This document shows positions 9,477 to 20,305 of a DNA stretch of 64,000 nucleotides, in pieces. The stretch spans positions 1,907,001-1,971,000 of the forward strand of contig OX345640.1 in the NCBI GenBank assembly GCA_947044365.1, read 5' to 3'. Position numbers and translations under genes: made by a program. Source of the stretch: Petrosia ficiformis. Its lineage: Eukaryota; Porifera; Demospongiae; Haplosclerida; Petrosiidae. Under the pieces are notes generated by a model. It did no database searches, was not told the origin of the DNA, and saw nothing but the letters and a program-made list of their open reading frames with translations. How positions within the stretch are numbered: position 1 is the first letter of the stretch; each line of letters begins with the position of its first letter.

Positions 9477-12400
9477 TTACTACATATACAATCTGGTTTT
9501 ATATATTAACACTTCATTCATTTTCTTTTACTAACAGGGAGACAAGTATTTCATAAGCTGTCCTATATGTCGTATACCAACACAGCTACCTGACATAGGA
9601 GCCACTGAATTCCCTACTGCTTTCCACATTAATAGCCTTGTTCAACTACAAGCTATTCGAAAGAAAGCGTCAGAAAATTTAAAAGTCTCTTGTGATAATT
9701 GTCACAAGAACTCCGCTATTGGGTATTGTAAACAGTGTACCCAATTCTTGTGTCCAGAATGTCTTGAGATGCATATTAAACAGAAGGCCTTGTCTACTCA
9801 TGAGGTTATTAATGTAAAAGTCAATACTTCTAAACTACTTCCATTAAATGAGGATAAAAATATGAAGTGTAACGATCATAATGAGCCAATCAAAGTCTAC
9901 TGTGAAACATGTCAAGAGCTTATTTGTCGAGATTGTACAGTTAGCAAACGACATCGAAACCATGATTACAACCTTATTACAGAGTCCTACCCTAAACATC
10001 GTCAGGAGATAGAGGCCACCCTTGCAACGGTCAGAACACAATATATAGATGCCCCTATTTCACCTGAGACACACGCTGCCCTCATTAAGGGTATCAAGGA
10101 AGGGTCTGGTGATGTGAACCTAGCACTAATTTTATTGCATGGCGCACCATCAGTAGGTAAGTCCAGTATACATCGTATACTACAGGGACTACCACCACTA
10201 CTCAAAAGCCAACAACATAGCACAGAATTACTTCAAAATCCAGTACGTTTGATCAACACCAATCGGTTTGCTCTAACAGCAACACACGTTCTAGAGCATG
10301 TTGATGAGCGCAAAGTTATGAATATGATTGCTGCACATATTTCACGACAAGGGAAGGAAAGTACAACAGAGGAAATTCCTCAAGCAACTAGCAAAACTAC
10401 ACCTCAAACGAAAATGACAAAAAATGAATCTCCAACTCGAGACCAGGTTGTAGTGTCTGATGTTGTCAAAGGTATTGCTGCCGAACTCAGTAATGTTACG
10501 AGTATCTCTTCTGACCTTTTCAATGTTCTCTGGTTTCATTTAGTGGATTCTGGTGGTCAACCTCAATTTAGTGATGTTCTTCCGCTAGTGTTTCCAAAAG
10601 TATCATTGCATATTGTTGTGATTCGATTGGACGAGAAGTTAGATGACAAGCCAAAGGTTCGATACCTATTTGCTGGTGAAGACAAATATGTAGTTCCAGA
10701 AAATCTTGCACTATCCCATTTACAAATGATAGAGAGGACATGTGAGTTAGCTCAGGCTGCAGCTACTACAAATCCAAAAGGTCACTGTCCGTGGGTAATG
10801 GTAGTGGGTACGCATTTAGATTGCATTTGTCCTGAAGAGTCTTTACAAGAAAAGAATCGTCGCCTTCAGGAGGTGTTTGAGAGATACAAACACATTATTG
10901 TACGTACAAGTGGTAAGGAGGTGATCTTTGCCATGAATGCAATGGCTCCTGTAGGTAAGGAGCGTGATGAGTATACTCGTGTACTGCAGGATAGAGTTTT
11001 TCATGCACCTCTAGTCCATACTAATGATGTGCAAGTTCCCGCTCGATGGATGCTATTCCATTTAGAACTTAGCCGGCTCTCTGAAGAAGGTGTGTTAGGG
11101 ATGTCAACTTGTATAGAAGTGGCAGATCGAATTCAAATGCATGATGATGTTAAAAATGCTTTTAACTACTTCACAAACATTGGCTTACACATGCACTTCC
11201 CAGATGTACTACCTCATCTGTTGTTCACAGAATTAAAACCGTTTGTTTCTCGATTATCACAAGTACTTGCAGCTTCGTTCACCGAACCAGAATTTGGGCC
11301 AATAGAGGAAGAACGGGAGAATCTAAGAGTTAATGGCATAGTAACGAAATCATTTGTCCAGAAGTTGTTTGATGGCAAATTTAAGGAATATCCATTTTCA
11401 GTGGAAGATTTTTTCTCCCTACTTCAATACCTACGTATTGCTGTCAAAACCGATCTTAACTCTTATTTTATTCCATGTGTTCTACCTCTTGAAAATCCTA
11501 ACCCAGCAGATTTTCCAACGGAATGTACCCCTGTCCTTCTCACTTGGAATAACAAAGTTCTTCCTCAAGGTTTTTTTCCTGCTTTGATCGTTCATTTGCT
11601 TCAAAGAAAAATTGCTCCTGTTTTCAGCCGTTGTGCTGGAGAAAAGCAACTTCGACGTGCAGTATACCTCAACTCACAGTATGGCGCTCTTCTCATAGTT
11701 GACCAAACCTTGTGGTTTGAGTTGTACTTTGCCGGCAAAAAGGAACATTCTCAAATCATGCTAAAAGCCATTGAAGAATCTTCTTATGCTCTCTCAAATG
11801 AAATGGATATTCATGGTTTTGGGGAATTGAATCGCGGGTTTCTTTGTACAGGCATTTGTGGTAACAAAGATACACCTCATCCAGCTCTACTCCTTACACA
11901 ATCCAATGAGGCCCAATGCACTAAGAGGGATGCTTATCGTTTCGATTTGTCATCTGAACATACATGTTGGATTGATTCACAAACAAACTGTGATTGTGGA
12001 ATTCTGGAAGGTCAGTGTGTGTACAATCTATTGTCATTTCACATAACATAATCTCTATGTAACCCAATTAATCAAGGAACATGCAGTCATTTGTTTGATA
12101 AGAGGTTTAGAATTATTACAACTTAGCTGGAGATATAAGATATTTATGACCTTCCCATTCTTTTTTTTGTGCATATCAAATTTCAATCCCCATTGAGTTA
12201 CATGTATTAACCTTATGACATTAAATAATACACTATAGTACATATAAAGTTATCACATCATAATTTTGACGTCATTGTGAATGTGAACAGACTATAACTA
12301 CTATTGTTTATCAACATAACAGAATCAGATACATCAGATGTACTAAGAGCTACTGCAAATGAGAGCAGATGGTTTATGCTAGGTGTTGAATTGCATGTGA

Positions 12401-13217
12401 GTCATGCTACACTGGAGAGGATTAAATTAGACTACAGACAAGCTCAGGAGTGTCAGTATCACATGTTGCATGCATGGATCTCCTCAGGGAATGCTACATG
12501 GAGTAAATTAATAGCCGCACTTCGAAGTCCAGTTTTGGGTAATTTACAGCTTGCCCAGGAGATTGAAGTAAAATATATGAAGTAAGTTGTATGGCTATAT
12601 GTAATTATAATAATTGTGTATAGGATATAGTCCTGTTTTATACCATGGTAACACAAAACTATGCAATTAAACCATATTTGACATCACTGTTGTCAAGTAG
12701 AAGCCATAGTACTATACTAATTAGTGTTTACTGTAAAACTATGAAAATACATGTTTAGTGGCTAGACATTAAATCTCCGGCATGTTGTGGGCATATATCA
12801 CTCGTGGTACATCAAAGGTTACCATGGTGATTGATCACCCATGCACGGTGGTATAAGATTTATTATTAGCCTAAATTATTGTGAAAAAAGGGATTATAAA
12901 GATATAATTATAGTTGAAACATCTTAGTTAGTTATTTTCTTGTACCTACACTGTCATTTCAACTATATAACAGTATCTGCATGCACACAGAGTTATGGAA
13001 GTTAACTTTCTATGTTTCTCTCTTTTATAGTGTCAAGACAGAAGTAAACAACACTCCAGTTATGACACAGGTTATGACAGAAGTAAACAACACTCCAGTT
13101 ATGACACAAGTTATGACAGAAGTAAACAACACTCCAGTTATGACACAAGTTATGACAGAAGTAAACAACACTCCAGTTATGACACATAGTCGTCGATGGC
13201 GGTGCAGTTTGTTTTAA
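9296..13217 (+). CDS. RING/B-box - Roc/COR-like GTPase - Death domain protein
   Basis: Exons 9296-9442, 9538-12010, 12323-12581 and 13031-13217 join in phase (about 1021 residues). Residues 17-62 form a C3HC4 RING ([18 protein letters not shown]). B-boxes follow at about 98-140 ([16 protein letters not shown]) and 158-200 ([20 protein letters not shown]). Instead of a coiled coil, a GTPase-like module begins: P-loop GAPSVGKSS at 251-259, DSGGQPQF at 386 and VVGTHLD at 471-477; the THLD form of the G4 motif is as in Roc domains. A COR-like region follows (WMLFHLELSRLSEEGVL). Exon 3 encodes a Death domain (RWFMLGVELHVSHATLERI, then SPVLGNLQLAQEIEVKY). The tail is four 13-residue repeats. The role is inferred to be cytosolic signalling or immunity through ubiquitin ligation, nucleotide switching and Death assembly. 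The donor at 12582 (GTAAGT) competes with an in-frame TAA at 12583, so a shorter form without the tail is possible. Confidence 0.85.
12145..12298 (-). mobile_element. R1 repeat family, partial copy
   Basis: Shares CTTATGACATTAAA, ATCACATCATAATTTTGA and GTGAATGTGAACAGACT with the copies at 26005, 48812, 55020 and 61866. It lies in the TRIM-Roc intron just before the Death-domain exon. Confidence 0.6.
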
Positions 13218-13251
13218 CTAGCTAACCACTAATATACTGACAAACTATAAG

Positions 13252-13425
13252 AATATGATGATGCTGGACCTTCGATTGTCCATCGTAAATGTTTTTAATT
13301 TGTCGTTTGTTGTTGATTGTGTTTACTGTTGTTGCTATAGTTACATTATACATTTTATTGTGCAGTACACTGTATATACACATGTAGTCAAATTAAAATC
13401 TACAATACAAACTGCAAAGAATTTG
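13252..13425 (+). pseudogene. Duplicated actin 3' end
   Basis: Matches 8025-8200: the last actin codons (GATGCTGGACCTTCGATTGT) plus the 3' flank up to CAAACTGCAAAGAATTT. Nothing of the actin body is kept. It sits directly before a broken TRIM-Roc copy, the order seen in the parent locus but with about 1.1 kb deleted. Confidence 0.8.
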
Positions 13426-13431
13426 AAAGGA

Positions 13432-14305
13432 GAAAGTGATGGTTGATGAACAACTAACATGTGTTTGGATCAGTACACTAACCCCAAACCTCTTCCATGC
13501 TTACATAGCTTCTGTTTAAAATGTATCAAGAAACTACCACAAGAACCACAGGTACACACATATACACACCTACACACACAGTAATATTACTAGATACAAT
13601 CTGGTTTTGTTAACACTTCATTGTTTATATATACATTATCTTGTTTACTAACAGGGAGACAAGTATTTCATTAGCTGTCATATACCAACACAGCTACCTG
13701 ACATAGGACCCACTAAATTTCCTACTACTTTCCACATTAAATTTATTACAGAGTCCTACCCAAAACATCGTCAGGAGATAGAGGCCAGGCTTGCAAAAGT
13801 CAGAACACAAAATCTAGATGCCCCTATCTCACCTGAGACACACGCTGCCCTCATTAAGAGCATCAAAGAAGGGTCTGGTGATGTAAACCTAGCACTAATC
13901 TTATTGCATGGCGCACCATCAGTAGGAAAGTCCAGTATACATCGTATACTACAGGGACTACCACCACTACTCAAAAGCCAACAACATAGCACAGAATTAC
14001 TTCAAAATCCAGTACGTTTGATCAACACCAATCGGCTTGCTCTAACAGCAACACATGTTCTAGAGCATGTTGATGAGCGCAAAGTTATGAATATGATTGC
14101 TGCACATATTTCATGACAAGGGAAGGAAAGTACAACAGAGGAAATTCCTCAAGCAACTAGCAAAAATACACCTCAAACAAACCTAAGACACACGCTGCCC
14201 TCTTTAAGAGGATCAAAGAAGGGTCTGGGATGTAAACCTAGCACTAATCTTATTGCATGGCGCACCATCAGTAGGAAAGTCCAGTCTACATCATATACTA
14301 CTAAT
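13432..14305 (+). pseudogene. Broken copy of the TRIM-Roc-COR-Death gene
   Basis: Contains a damaged RING exon 1 (an internal deletion removes part of the CNVC region), the intron, a piece of exon 2, then a jump over both B-boxes to the FITESYP codons and the P-loop region, which is open from about 13740 to 14113. There TCACGA has become TCATGA, giving a stop after AAHIS. A second, shorter copy of the ETHAAL-to-P-loop segment follows at 14190-14300. No COR or Death part remains. It arose by tandem duplication of the actin-TRIM-Roc block and later deletion. The stretch 14310-14870 has no further gene, only AT-rich and ATA/ATG repeat sequence. Confidence 0.8.
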
Positions 14306-14403
14306 GTTGAAGAAAATACTAACTTGTGTTGCCAAGCTGCATGCCTTCGTATTTACTAACTAACATCATGTACAGTCAATTATCATAATTATAATAATTA
14401 TAT

Positions 14404-14435
<32 letters not shown>

Positions 14436-14872
14436 ATATATATACATAATTGCAATAATGACATAATAATAATAATAATGATAATAATAATGTAGTGATT
14501 CCCCTAGGGATAAATACGTATTATGGGTGTAGCCTGTAGTGCATTAGTGCCTGTGGTAGACTCTCTACATGACATTTGGTCAACAATGCTCACTGAGTCA
14601 GTGTTATAAAACAGTGCTTTTTCAGTATATTAAAATTAAAGGATGGGGCATTGCCACGGTACCATCCTTTGTGGAAATTTTAGTCCACCATTTTAATTGT
14701 GAATGAGACAACCACATAATGAATATTATTAAATATTCATTGTTAGGTCATGAGGAGTTAGTACTTCCATATATGGTAAAGTGATGAGCCCACTTTTATT
14801 AGTAGCTACAATAACTTATAGCACACAGTTCACACTAACTGTATTTCTATATCTACAGGACAATAGGGAAAA

Positions 14873-17219
14873 ATGGCCACAAGATCTTCTACTGCTCTTG
14901 AGGAACTTGACGAACAACTAACATGTAATGTATGTTTGGATCAGTATACTAACCCCAAAACTCTTCCATGCTTACATAGCTTCTGTTTAAAATGTATTGA
15001 GAAACTACCACAAGAACCACAGGTACACACATATACACACACAGTCTATACACACTCACACACACAGTAATATTAATAGATACAATCTGGTTTGTTAAGA
15101 CTCCATTGTTTATAATTATCTTGTTTGCTAACAGGGAGACAAGTATTTCATAAGCTGTCCTTTATGTCGCAAACCTACACAGCTACCTGATATAGGAGCC
15201 ACTGAATTCCCTACTGCTTTCCTCATTAATAGCCTTGTTCAACTACAAGCTACTCTAAAGAGAGCCTCAGAAAATCCAAAAGTCTATTGTGATAATTGTC
15301 ACAAGAATTCCGCTACTGGGTATTGTAAACAGTGTACTCAATTCTCGTGTCCAGAATGTCTTGAGATGCATAATAAATGGAAGGCCTTCTCTACTCATGA
15401 GGTTATTAATGTACAAGATGTAGCAGTCAATACTTCTAAACTACTTCCATTAAATGAGGATAAAAATATGAAGTGTAACGATCATAATGAGCCAATCAAA
15501 GTCTACTGTGAAACATGTCAAGAGCTTATTTGTCGAGATTGTACAGTTAGTAAACGACATCGAAACCATGATTACAACCTCATTACAGAGTCCTACCCTA
15601 AACACCATCAAGAGATAGAGGCTGACCTCACTAAAGTCAAAACCAAAGTAGCGAACATTAATACAGCAGTGACTAACTTCATTACTCGAGAAAGGGAGGT
15701 CACAAAACAGGGAGAAGATGTCAAGAAAGAGATCCACACACAGGCTCAACTAATCATAAACTTAGTTCAACAGTCAGAGAGACAGTTAGTTCAACAGGTA
15801 GACACTGCAGTACAACAGAAGATTCAATTACTTACCAAACAGAGAGAAGAGGCAGAGACAGTCCTCAACCAGCTGAAGGGTTGCAAAGAGTTTGTAGAAC
15901 AGAGTCTGAAGGTAGGAACTCAACAGCAGATATTGAGAGAGAAACAGAATATGGTACGAGTTATGGCAACAGTCAATCAAGATGTCAACCCTGTTGTATT
16001 TCAACCAATAGAGGTGGCCAACATCACATTCACTAGGAATCAGACATTGGTTGATAAATATGAGGGTATTGGTGAGTTAAAGTCTGAATCGTTAGGTAAA
16101 TCATCAGTTCTCGTCAAGAATGCTTGTTATGCTGGTAAGAAATCGACCATCACTGTCAACCTCCAGACTCATGATGGATCTCCCTTCTCAGTTCCTCTCT
16201 CCCTCATCTCATGTGAACTCTCTTCTGCTGGTGATAGTCAACTCATATCATATAATATCAGTGATAAACAGTCAGGAAACTACGACATAAGCTTTACTCC
16301 ACGTACTGGAGGTAAACATCAATTGACAATACAATTAGGAGGTGTGGAAATCCCTGGTAGTCCCTTTACTTTTCTCATCATCCATTCCCCTGAGATGAGA
16401 GGTAAACCAGTAAATATTATATCAGGACTCAATGGACCAGATGGTATAGTAGTTACTAAGAATGAAGAGATTGTAGTAGCTGAGTATGATGCTAATTGTA
16501 TCACAGTACTACACAGGGAGGGGAAGAAAGTCAGGTCATTTGGAACAAAGGGAACAAAGGAGGGTCAATTTACTAATCCTTGTGGAGTTGCCATATCTCA
16601 TGATGGATTCATTTTAGTAACTGATAATCATCGACTACAGAAACTAACATTTGAAGGTGAGTGCGTGAAATCAGTTGGAAGAAGAAAGTCAGGCAATGGT
16701 CCTCTTCAATTTAATGATCCTAGAGGTATTACAGTTCATCCTACCACAGGACAAATATTCATTGCTGATACAGATAATCATCGTATTCAAGTTCTCAATA
16801 ATGATCTCACCTACTCTCATAGTTTTGGCAACAGTGGTTCATCATCTGAACAATTCAAAAATCCATTTGATGTGACATTTGACAATGAAGGATATTTGTA
16901 TGTCGCAGATTATTTTCATCACTGTATCAAGAAGTTCACATCAACAGGACAACACATCTCGACGTTTAGTTCCAGAGGGTCTAATCCTGGTCATATTACT
17001 TATCCTACCTCCATCGTCATGGATAATAATCTATTGTACATTAGTGACTCTGGTAATAATCGTATTTCAATATTCGATTCTAATGGATGTTTTATACATT
17101 GCTTTGGTAAGAGAGGTAGTGGAGAGGGAGAGTTTAATGGACCGTTCGGCATAACAGTTGATTCATTTGGTAACTTGTATGTCAGTGATACAGATAATAA
17201 GAGACTAGTTGTTATGTAG
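14873..17219 (+). CDS. TRIM-NHL protein (TRIM2/3/71-type architecture), copy 1
   Basis: Exon 1 is 14873-15022 and exon 2 is 15135-17219, giving about 744 residues. RING: C18, C21, C33, H35, C38, C41, C58 and C61. B-box 1 is at about 100-140, B-box 2 at 162-200 ([15 protein letters not shown]), and a coiled coil at 205-320 rich in Gln/Glu/Lys ([18 protein letters not shown]). A filamin/ABP280 repeat lies at about 372-467, ending [13 protein letters not shown]. Six NHL blades run from about 475 to the end, with motifs such as [20 protein letters not shown] and [20 protein letters not shown]. Proteins of this layout are E3 ubiquitin ligases that bind RNA or protein through the propeller. Intron 1 contains (CA)n. 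The N-terminal third is nearly identical to the TRIM-Roc protein and to copy 2. Confidence 0.92.
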
Positions 17220-17253
17220 ATCTATTTTAAACACGACATGTTATGATTATTAT

Positions 17254-17256
<3 letters not shown>

Positions 17257-17301
<45 letters not shown>
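17257..17301. repeat. (TTA)n after TRIM-NHL copy 1
   Basis: ATT/TTA trinucleotide run just after the stop codon. A similar run follows TRIM-NHL copy 2 at 25754-25806, so the 3' flank was part of the duplicated unit. Confidence 0.8.
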
Positions 17302-17303
<2 letters not shown>

Positions 17304-17711
17304 ATTAGAGAGTATAGTAGTACTCTCTATGTAGGGATGGTCCATACATTTCAATTGCAAGTGATGCATTGAAATCTCTGCTAATATACCTTTATGAGCA
17401 TATACCTTTTGATATCAAGTATTTTTATGACTAACTTACTTTCTGAATGTTCTGAAATTATTATTAAATTACAAACTGCAAGATTATTGGTAACATTATT
17501 CTTCATTCTGCAATAAATACATTTGTGGGTCAGGCTATCAAAGTAGTTCTAGCATGAATACAGATTTATTTGAGTTAAATGTGCAATGAACAAGTTACCT
17601 ATTGTATTTGTCATAATTTCTACTTCATAATTTATTACTCAATGGTTATTTTAGTCGTTTGAAAAAAAGAATTGAAACAATAACAAAAAACATTTCAAAA
17701 TGAACGAACAT

Positions 17712-18036
17712 GTACGGATATCAAAATTGAAAAAGCACACAAACAAGATTGGGATCAGTGGTTTGATAAGCTTGTATGGAGCACCAAAGAGCTTCTTATT
17801 TGGCACTACACAGTTCTCTCTTTGGGCCAGATGGCGCAGTTTTTATTATTGTGAACAGCATTAAACTCTTTGTTAATTGGCTCAATATGTATTTCCAATG
17901 GCGCACACGCTAACAATCATGCTTCAAAATGTATCAAAAACCCTGATTGGGAAGGTACATTAGTTAGAGTATAAAAGCATAAACACAAAAAAAGCTATAC
18001 CTTGTTTGTGTGCTTTTTCAGTTTGATAATCCTACA
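17712..18036. mobile_element. Non-autonomous DNA transposon (MITE) with about 35-bp terminal inverted repeats
   Basis: Left arm AAAAAGCACACAAACAAG near 17730 is matched in reverse by CTTGTTTGTGTGCTTTTTC near 18002. The arms extend outwards as ATATCAAAATTG and CAGTTTGATAAT. No coding capacity is seen. The inner part resembles 26800-26995 in the opposite orientation (GCCAATTAACAAAGAGTT). Confidence 0.65.
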
Positions 18037-18129
18037 TGCTCATTAATATGATCAGGATCGGTCTCATTCCTATTCACCACAAAACATGCAAAAACTAAAT
18101 TTCATAAATTTAATACCTCATTTCTACAG

Positions 18130-18350
18130 AAGACTGTCTTTTCTTTCTTTGAGTTAGTATTCTTGATAAAGGTAGAGGTGATTACACTTCTTCATCTTCC
18201 TCTTCAGTGTCTCCCTTTTCAATTTCCTCATCTTCATTTTCTGATTCCATACCTTTCTCTTAATAATAATAGTATAAGTTACTTTACAATACACAATGGT
18301 ACTATTGATAATACTGTCTCACAGAATAGTACAGTACATTAAAGTACAGT
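18130..18350 (-). pseudogene. Decayed copy of a BRD8 acidic exon
   Basis: Matches the BRD8 exon at 27149-27325 and its flank (GACTGTCTTTTCTTTCTT, then CTTCTTCATCTTCCTCTTCA, then AATGGTACTATTGATAATAC). The exon 5' end and acceptor are lost and the reading frame stops early (EEDEEV then TAA). The adjoining ACAGT repeat is also shared with 27400-27535. It lies downstream of the last recognised BRD8 exon; use as a terminal exon is unlikely because the reading phase does not fit. Confidence 0.65.
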
Positions 18351-18780
18351 ATAGCACAGTAAACTACAGTACAGTAAAGTACAGTAAAGTACAGTACAGT
18401 AAAGTACAGTAAAGTACAGTACAGTAAAGTACAGTAAAGTACAGTTACAGTACAGTATAGTACAGTACAGTAAATTACAGTATAGTACAGTAAACTACAG
18501 TACAGTAAAGTACAGTAAAGTACAGTACAGTAAAGTACAGTAAAGTACAGTTACAGTACAGTATAGTACAGTACAGTAAATTACAGTATAGTACAGTACA
18601 GTACAGTACAGTAAATTACAGTATAGTACAGTACAGTACAGTACAGTAAACTACAGTAAATTACAGTATAGTACGTACAGTACAGTATAGTACAGTACAG
18701 CTATGCATACTGCAAGTGCCAGCTACAATACAGTACAATACCGTACAGTGAAATGAATTAGAGTACAGTTATTCATACTG
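18300..18780. repeat. ACAGT/ACAGTAAAGT tandem repeat
   Basis: About 450 bp of 5- and 10-bp units with variants ACAGTATAGT and AAATTACAGT. At least two internal blocks of about 120 bp are repeated, showing growth by unequal exchange. Confidence 0.85.
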
Positions 18781-19019
18781 TAAGTGCAAGCAGGCTGAAG
18801 TACTGTACCATTAACTTCTAAAGTTGATAATTTACAGGAATCATACTTGCTTCATTTTTCTAATGTTATTCATACTGAGGTTAGGAGACAAGATGCCTGT
18901 AATTTGTCATACAGTCATTAACTAACGAGGGTAAGTTCCTTTTCATCACTTGAGCCAATTTTGACTTATGCTCTCATCACAGTGCACATGGTGTGATGAG
19001 TTGACTGAATATCATGTTC

Positions 19020-19860
19020 AAGTTTTTGTTTCCCTATGAAAATGGACTAACTACACTCTTTTTCTGTGGAGATTGAATTTTTGTTTTTAAATAGATAAAG
19101 GGCAGAGTTTAGTTAGAAACCAAACACAACAGTCTGTGCACATAGTCTCACGTAGCCAGATCCAAGCTACTTCGTAGTAGGTTGGGTCTGGGTACACGAG
19201 ACTACTGTGTACACACCACATCAACGTTCTCTGGAATGGAATGAACTTTGATCAACTGTATCAATCTGGAGTGTTTAATGATATTACTAACTAATACATG
19301 TGATACTGATATCAGTTACACTCATAGTCCCACCCTTTTTTTAGATTCCCTTGGCTTCCTGATCATTGTTCTCAAAGTGCCCTTTAAGAATCCTTAGACC
19401 CCATTATATATATATATATGCCACACCTCCACATTAAGAGTCCTCAAGATCAGACCAATCAGATTGACTATGACATGGAACCATTGTAATTCGTAAATGT
19501 TGTTACTATGGTTACATTATACTATGCAGTATATACACATGTAGTCAAATAAAATCTACAATACAAACTGCTTTATGTATAAAAAATAATTATGCACACA
19601 AAATTGTATTCTTTTGTGCTGTTAATTGTTTTCCTATTTGTCTGTCAGTCATCAAGTCTTAACCTTCGGCCCTTTTTGGCTGGAGAGGGGTCGTCAAGGG
19701 AAGGCAGCTTCTTGACACGGTCCTCAGAGCTTTTCGCTACAAGAATGAATCAATGTAGTCATATTTATATATATGTATAGTACATAATACCTTCTCTACT
19801 ACGTAGACTTTTTGTACTTGTGGAGTGTACCATTAGTTGAGTTAATAAATATTCCTTGAG
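19020..19860. pseudogene. Composite relic: POLL exon 1, MTRF1L exon 1 and actin 3' flank
   Basis: From 19020 to about 19420 the sequence matches the POLL exon and promoter at 832-1270 (GTTTTTGTTTCCCTA, CACCACATCAACGTTCTCTG, ATCAACTGTATCAATCTGGA). It continues to about 19475 into MTRF1L exon 1 (GACCAATCAGATTGA). It then jumps straight into the actin 3' end and flank, matching 8058-8470 (TACACATGTAGTCAAATAAA, CATCAAGTCTTAACCTTCGG). The order and strand equal the parent locus with about 6.6 kb deleted. A hairpin element of about 60 bp is inserted at 19142-19203. No frame is intact. Confidence 0.8.
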
Positions 19861-20029
19861 GATAAGGAGGAGGAGGAGGAGGAGACAATTAACAATAAAC
19901 GAGATGGTCAAAATGGAATGAGATTAATGTACATATATAGTTATGGTTCACTAAATTAGTACAAAGCTTGAAATAATTTCCAGCAGTGGCCATTATCCCG
20001 ACTCTATTGCTTTGCTAATCTCGCCTTAC

Positions 20030-20135
20030 TAGAAAATAAATGCTAAATTTTAATTAATAAGGTTGAAAAAGAAAGTGTAAATAATGTCACTGCCCTGGGT
20101 TCATTTCCCAGTGAATACCAGCACTTTTTAAATGA
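20030..20135 (+). mobile_element. tRNA-derived SINE fragment
   Basis: Contains CCCTGGGTTCATTTCCCAGT and TACCAGCACTTTTT, matching the B-box part and body of the copies at 3040 and 6243. Confidence 0.5.
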
Positions 20136-20305
20136 ATTTAGCATTCATTCTCAAGATATTTCACCTTTTTGTCCATGGACAATATTCAAAACCTACAGGT
20201 CAAATATTGTAGTTTACAGATGTTACAACTGGAAACTTTCAAAAACTATTTCAAGCACTGTTATTATTGATTGGTAATAAGTACGACATTATAATTATAA
20301 CATAC

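Noticed and set aside
9844..10223. Antisense frames over the TRIM-Roc gene
   Set aside because: Shadows of the coding strand; no splice sites or homology of their own. The same holds for 15450-15749 and 23984-24283.
18130..18300. Terminal exon of BRD8 ending EEDEEV
   Set aside because: The frame with the acidic similarity does not match the phase left by the last sure BRD8 exon, and the segment is a decayed copy of the exon at 27149-27325.
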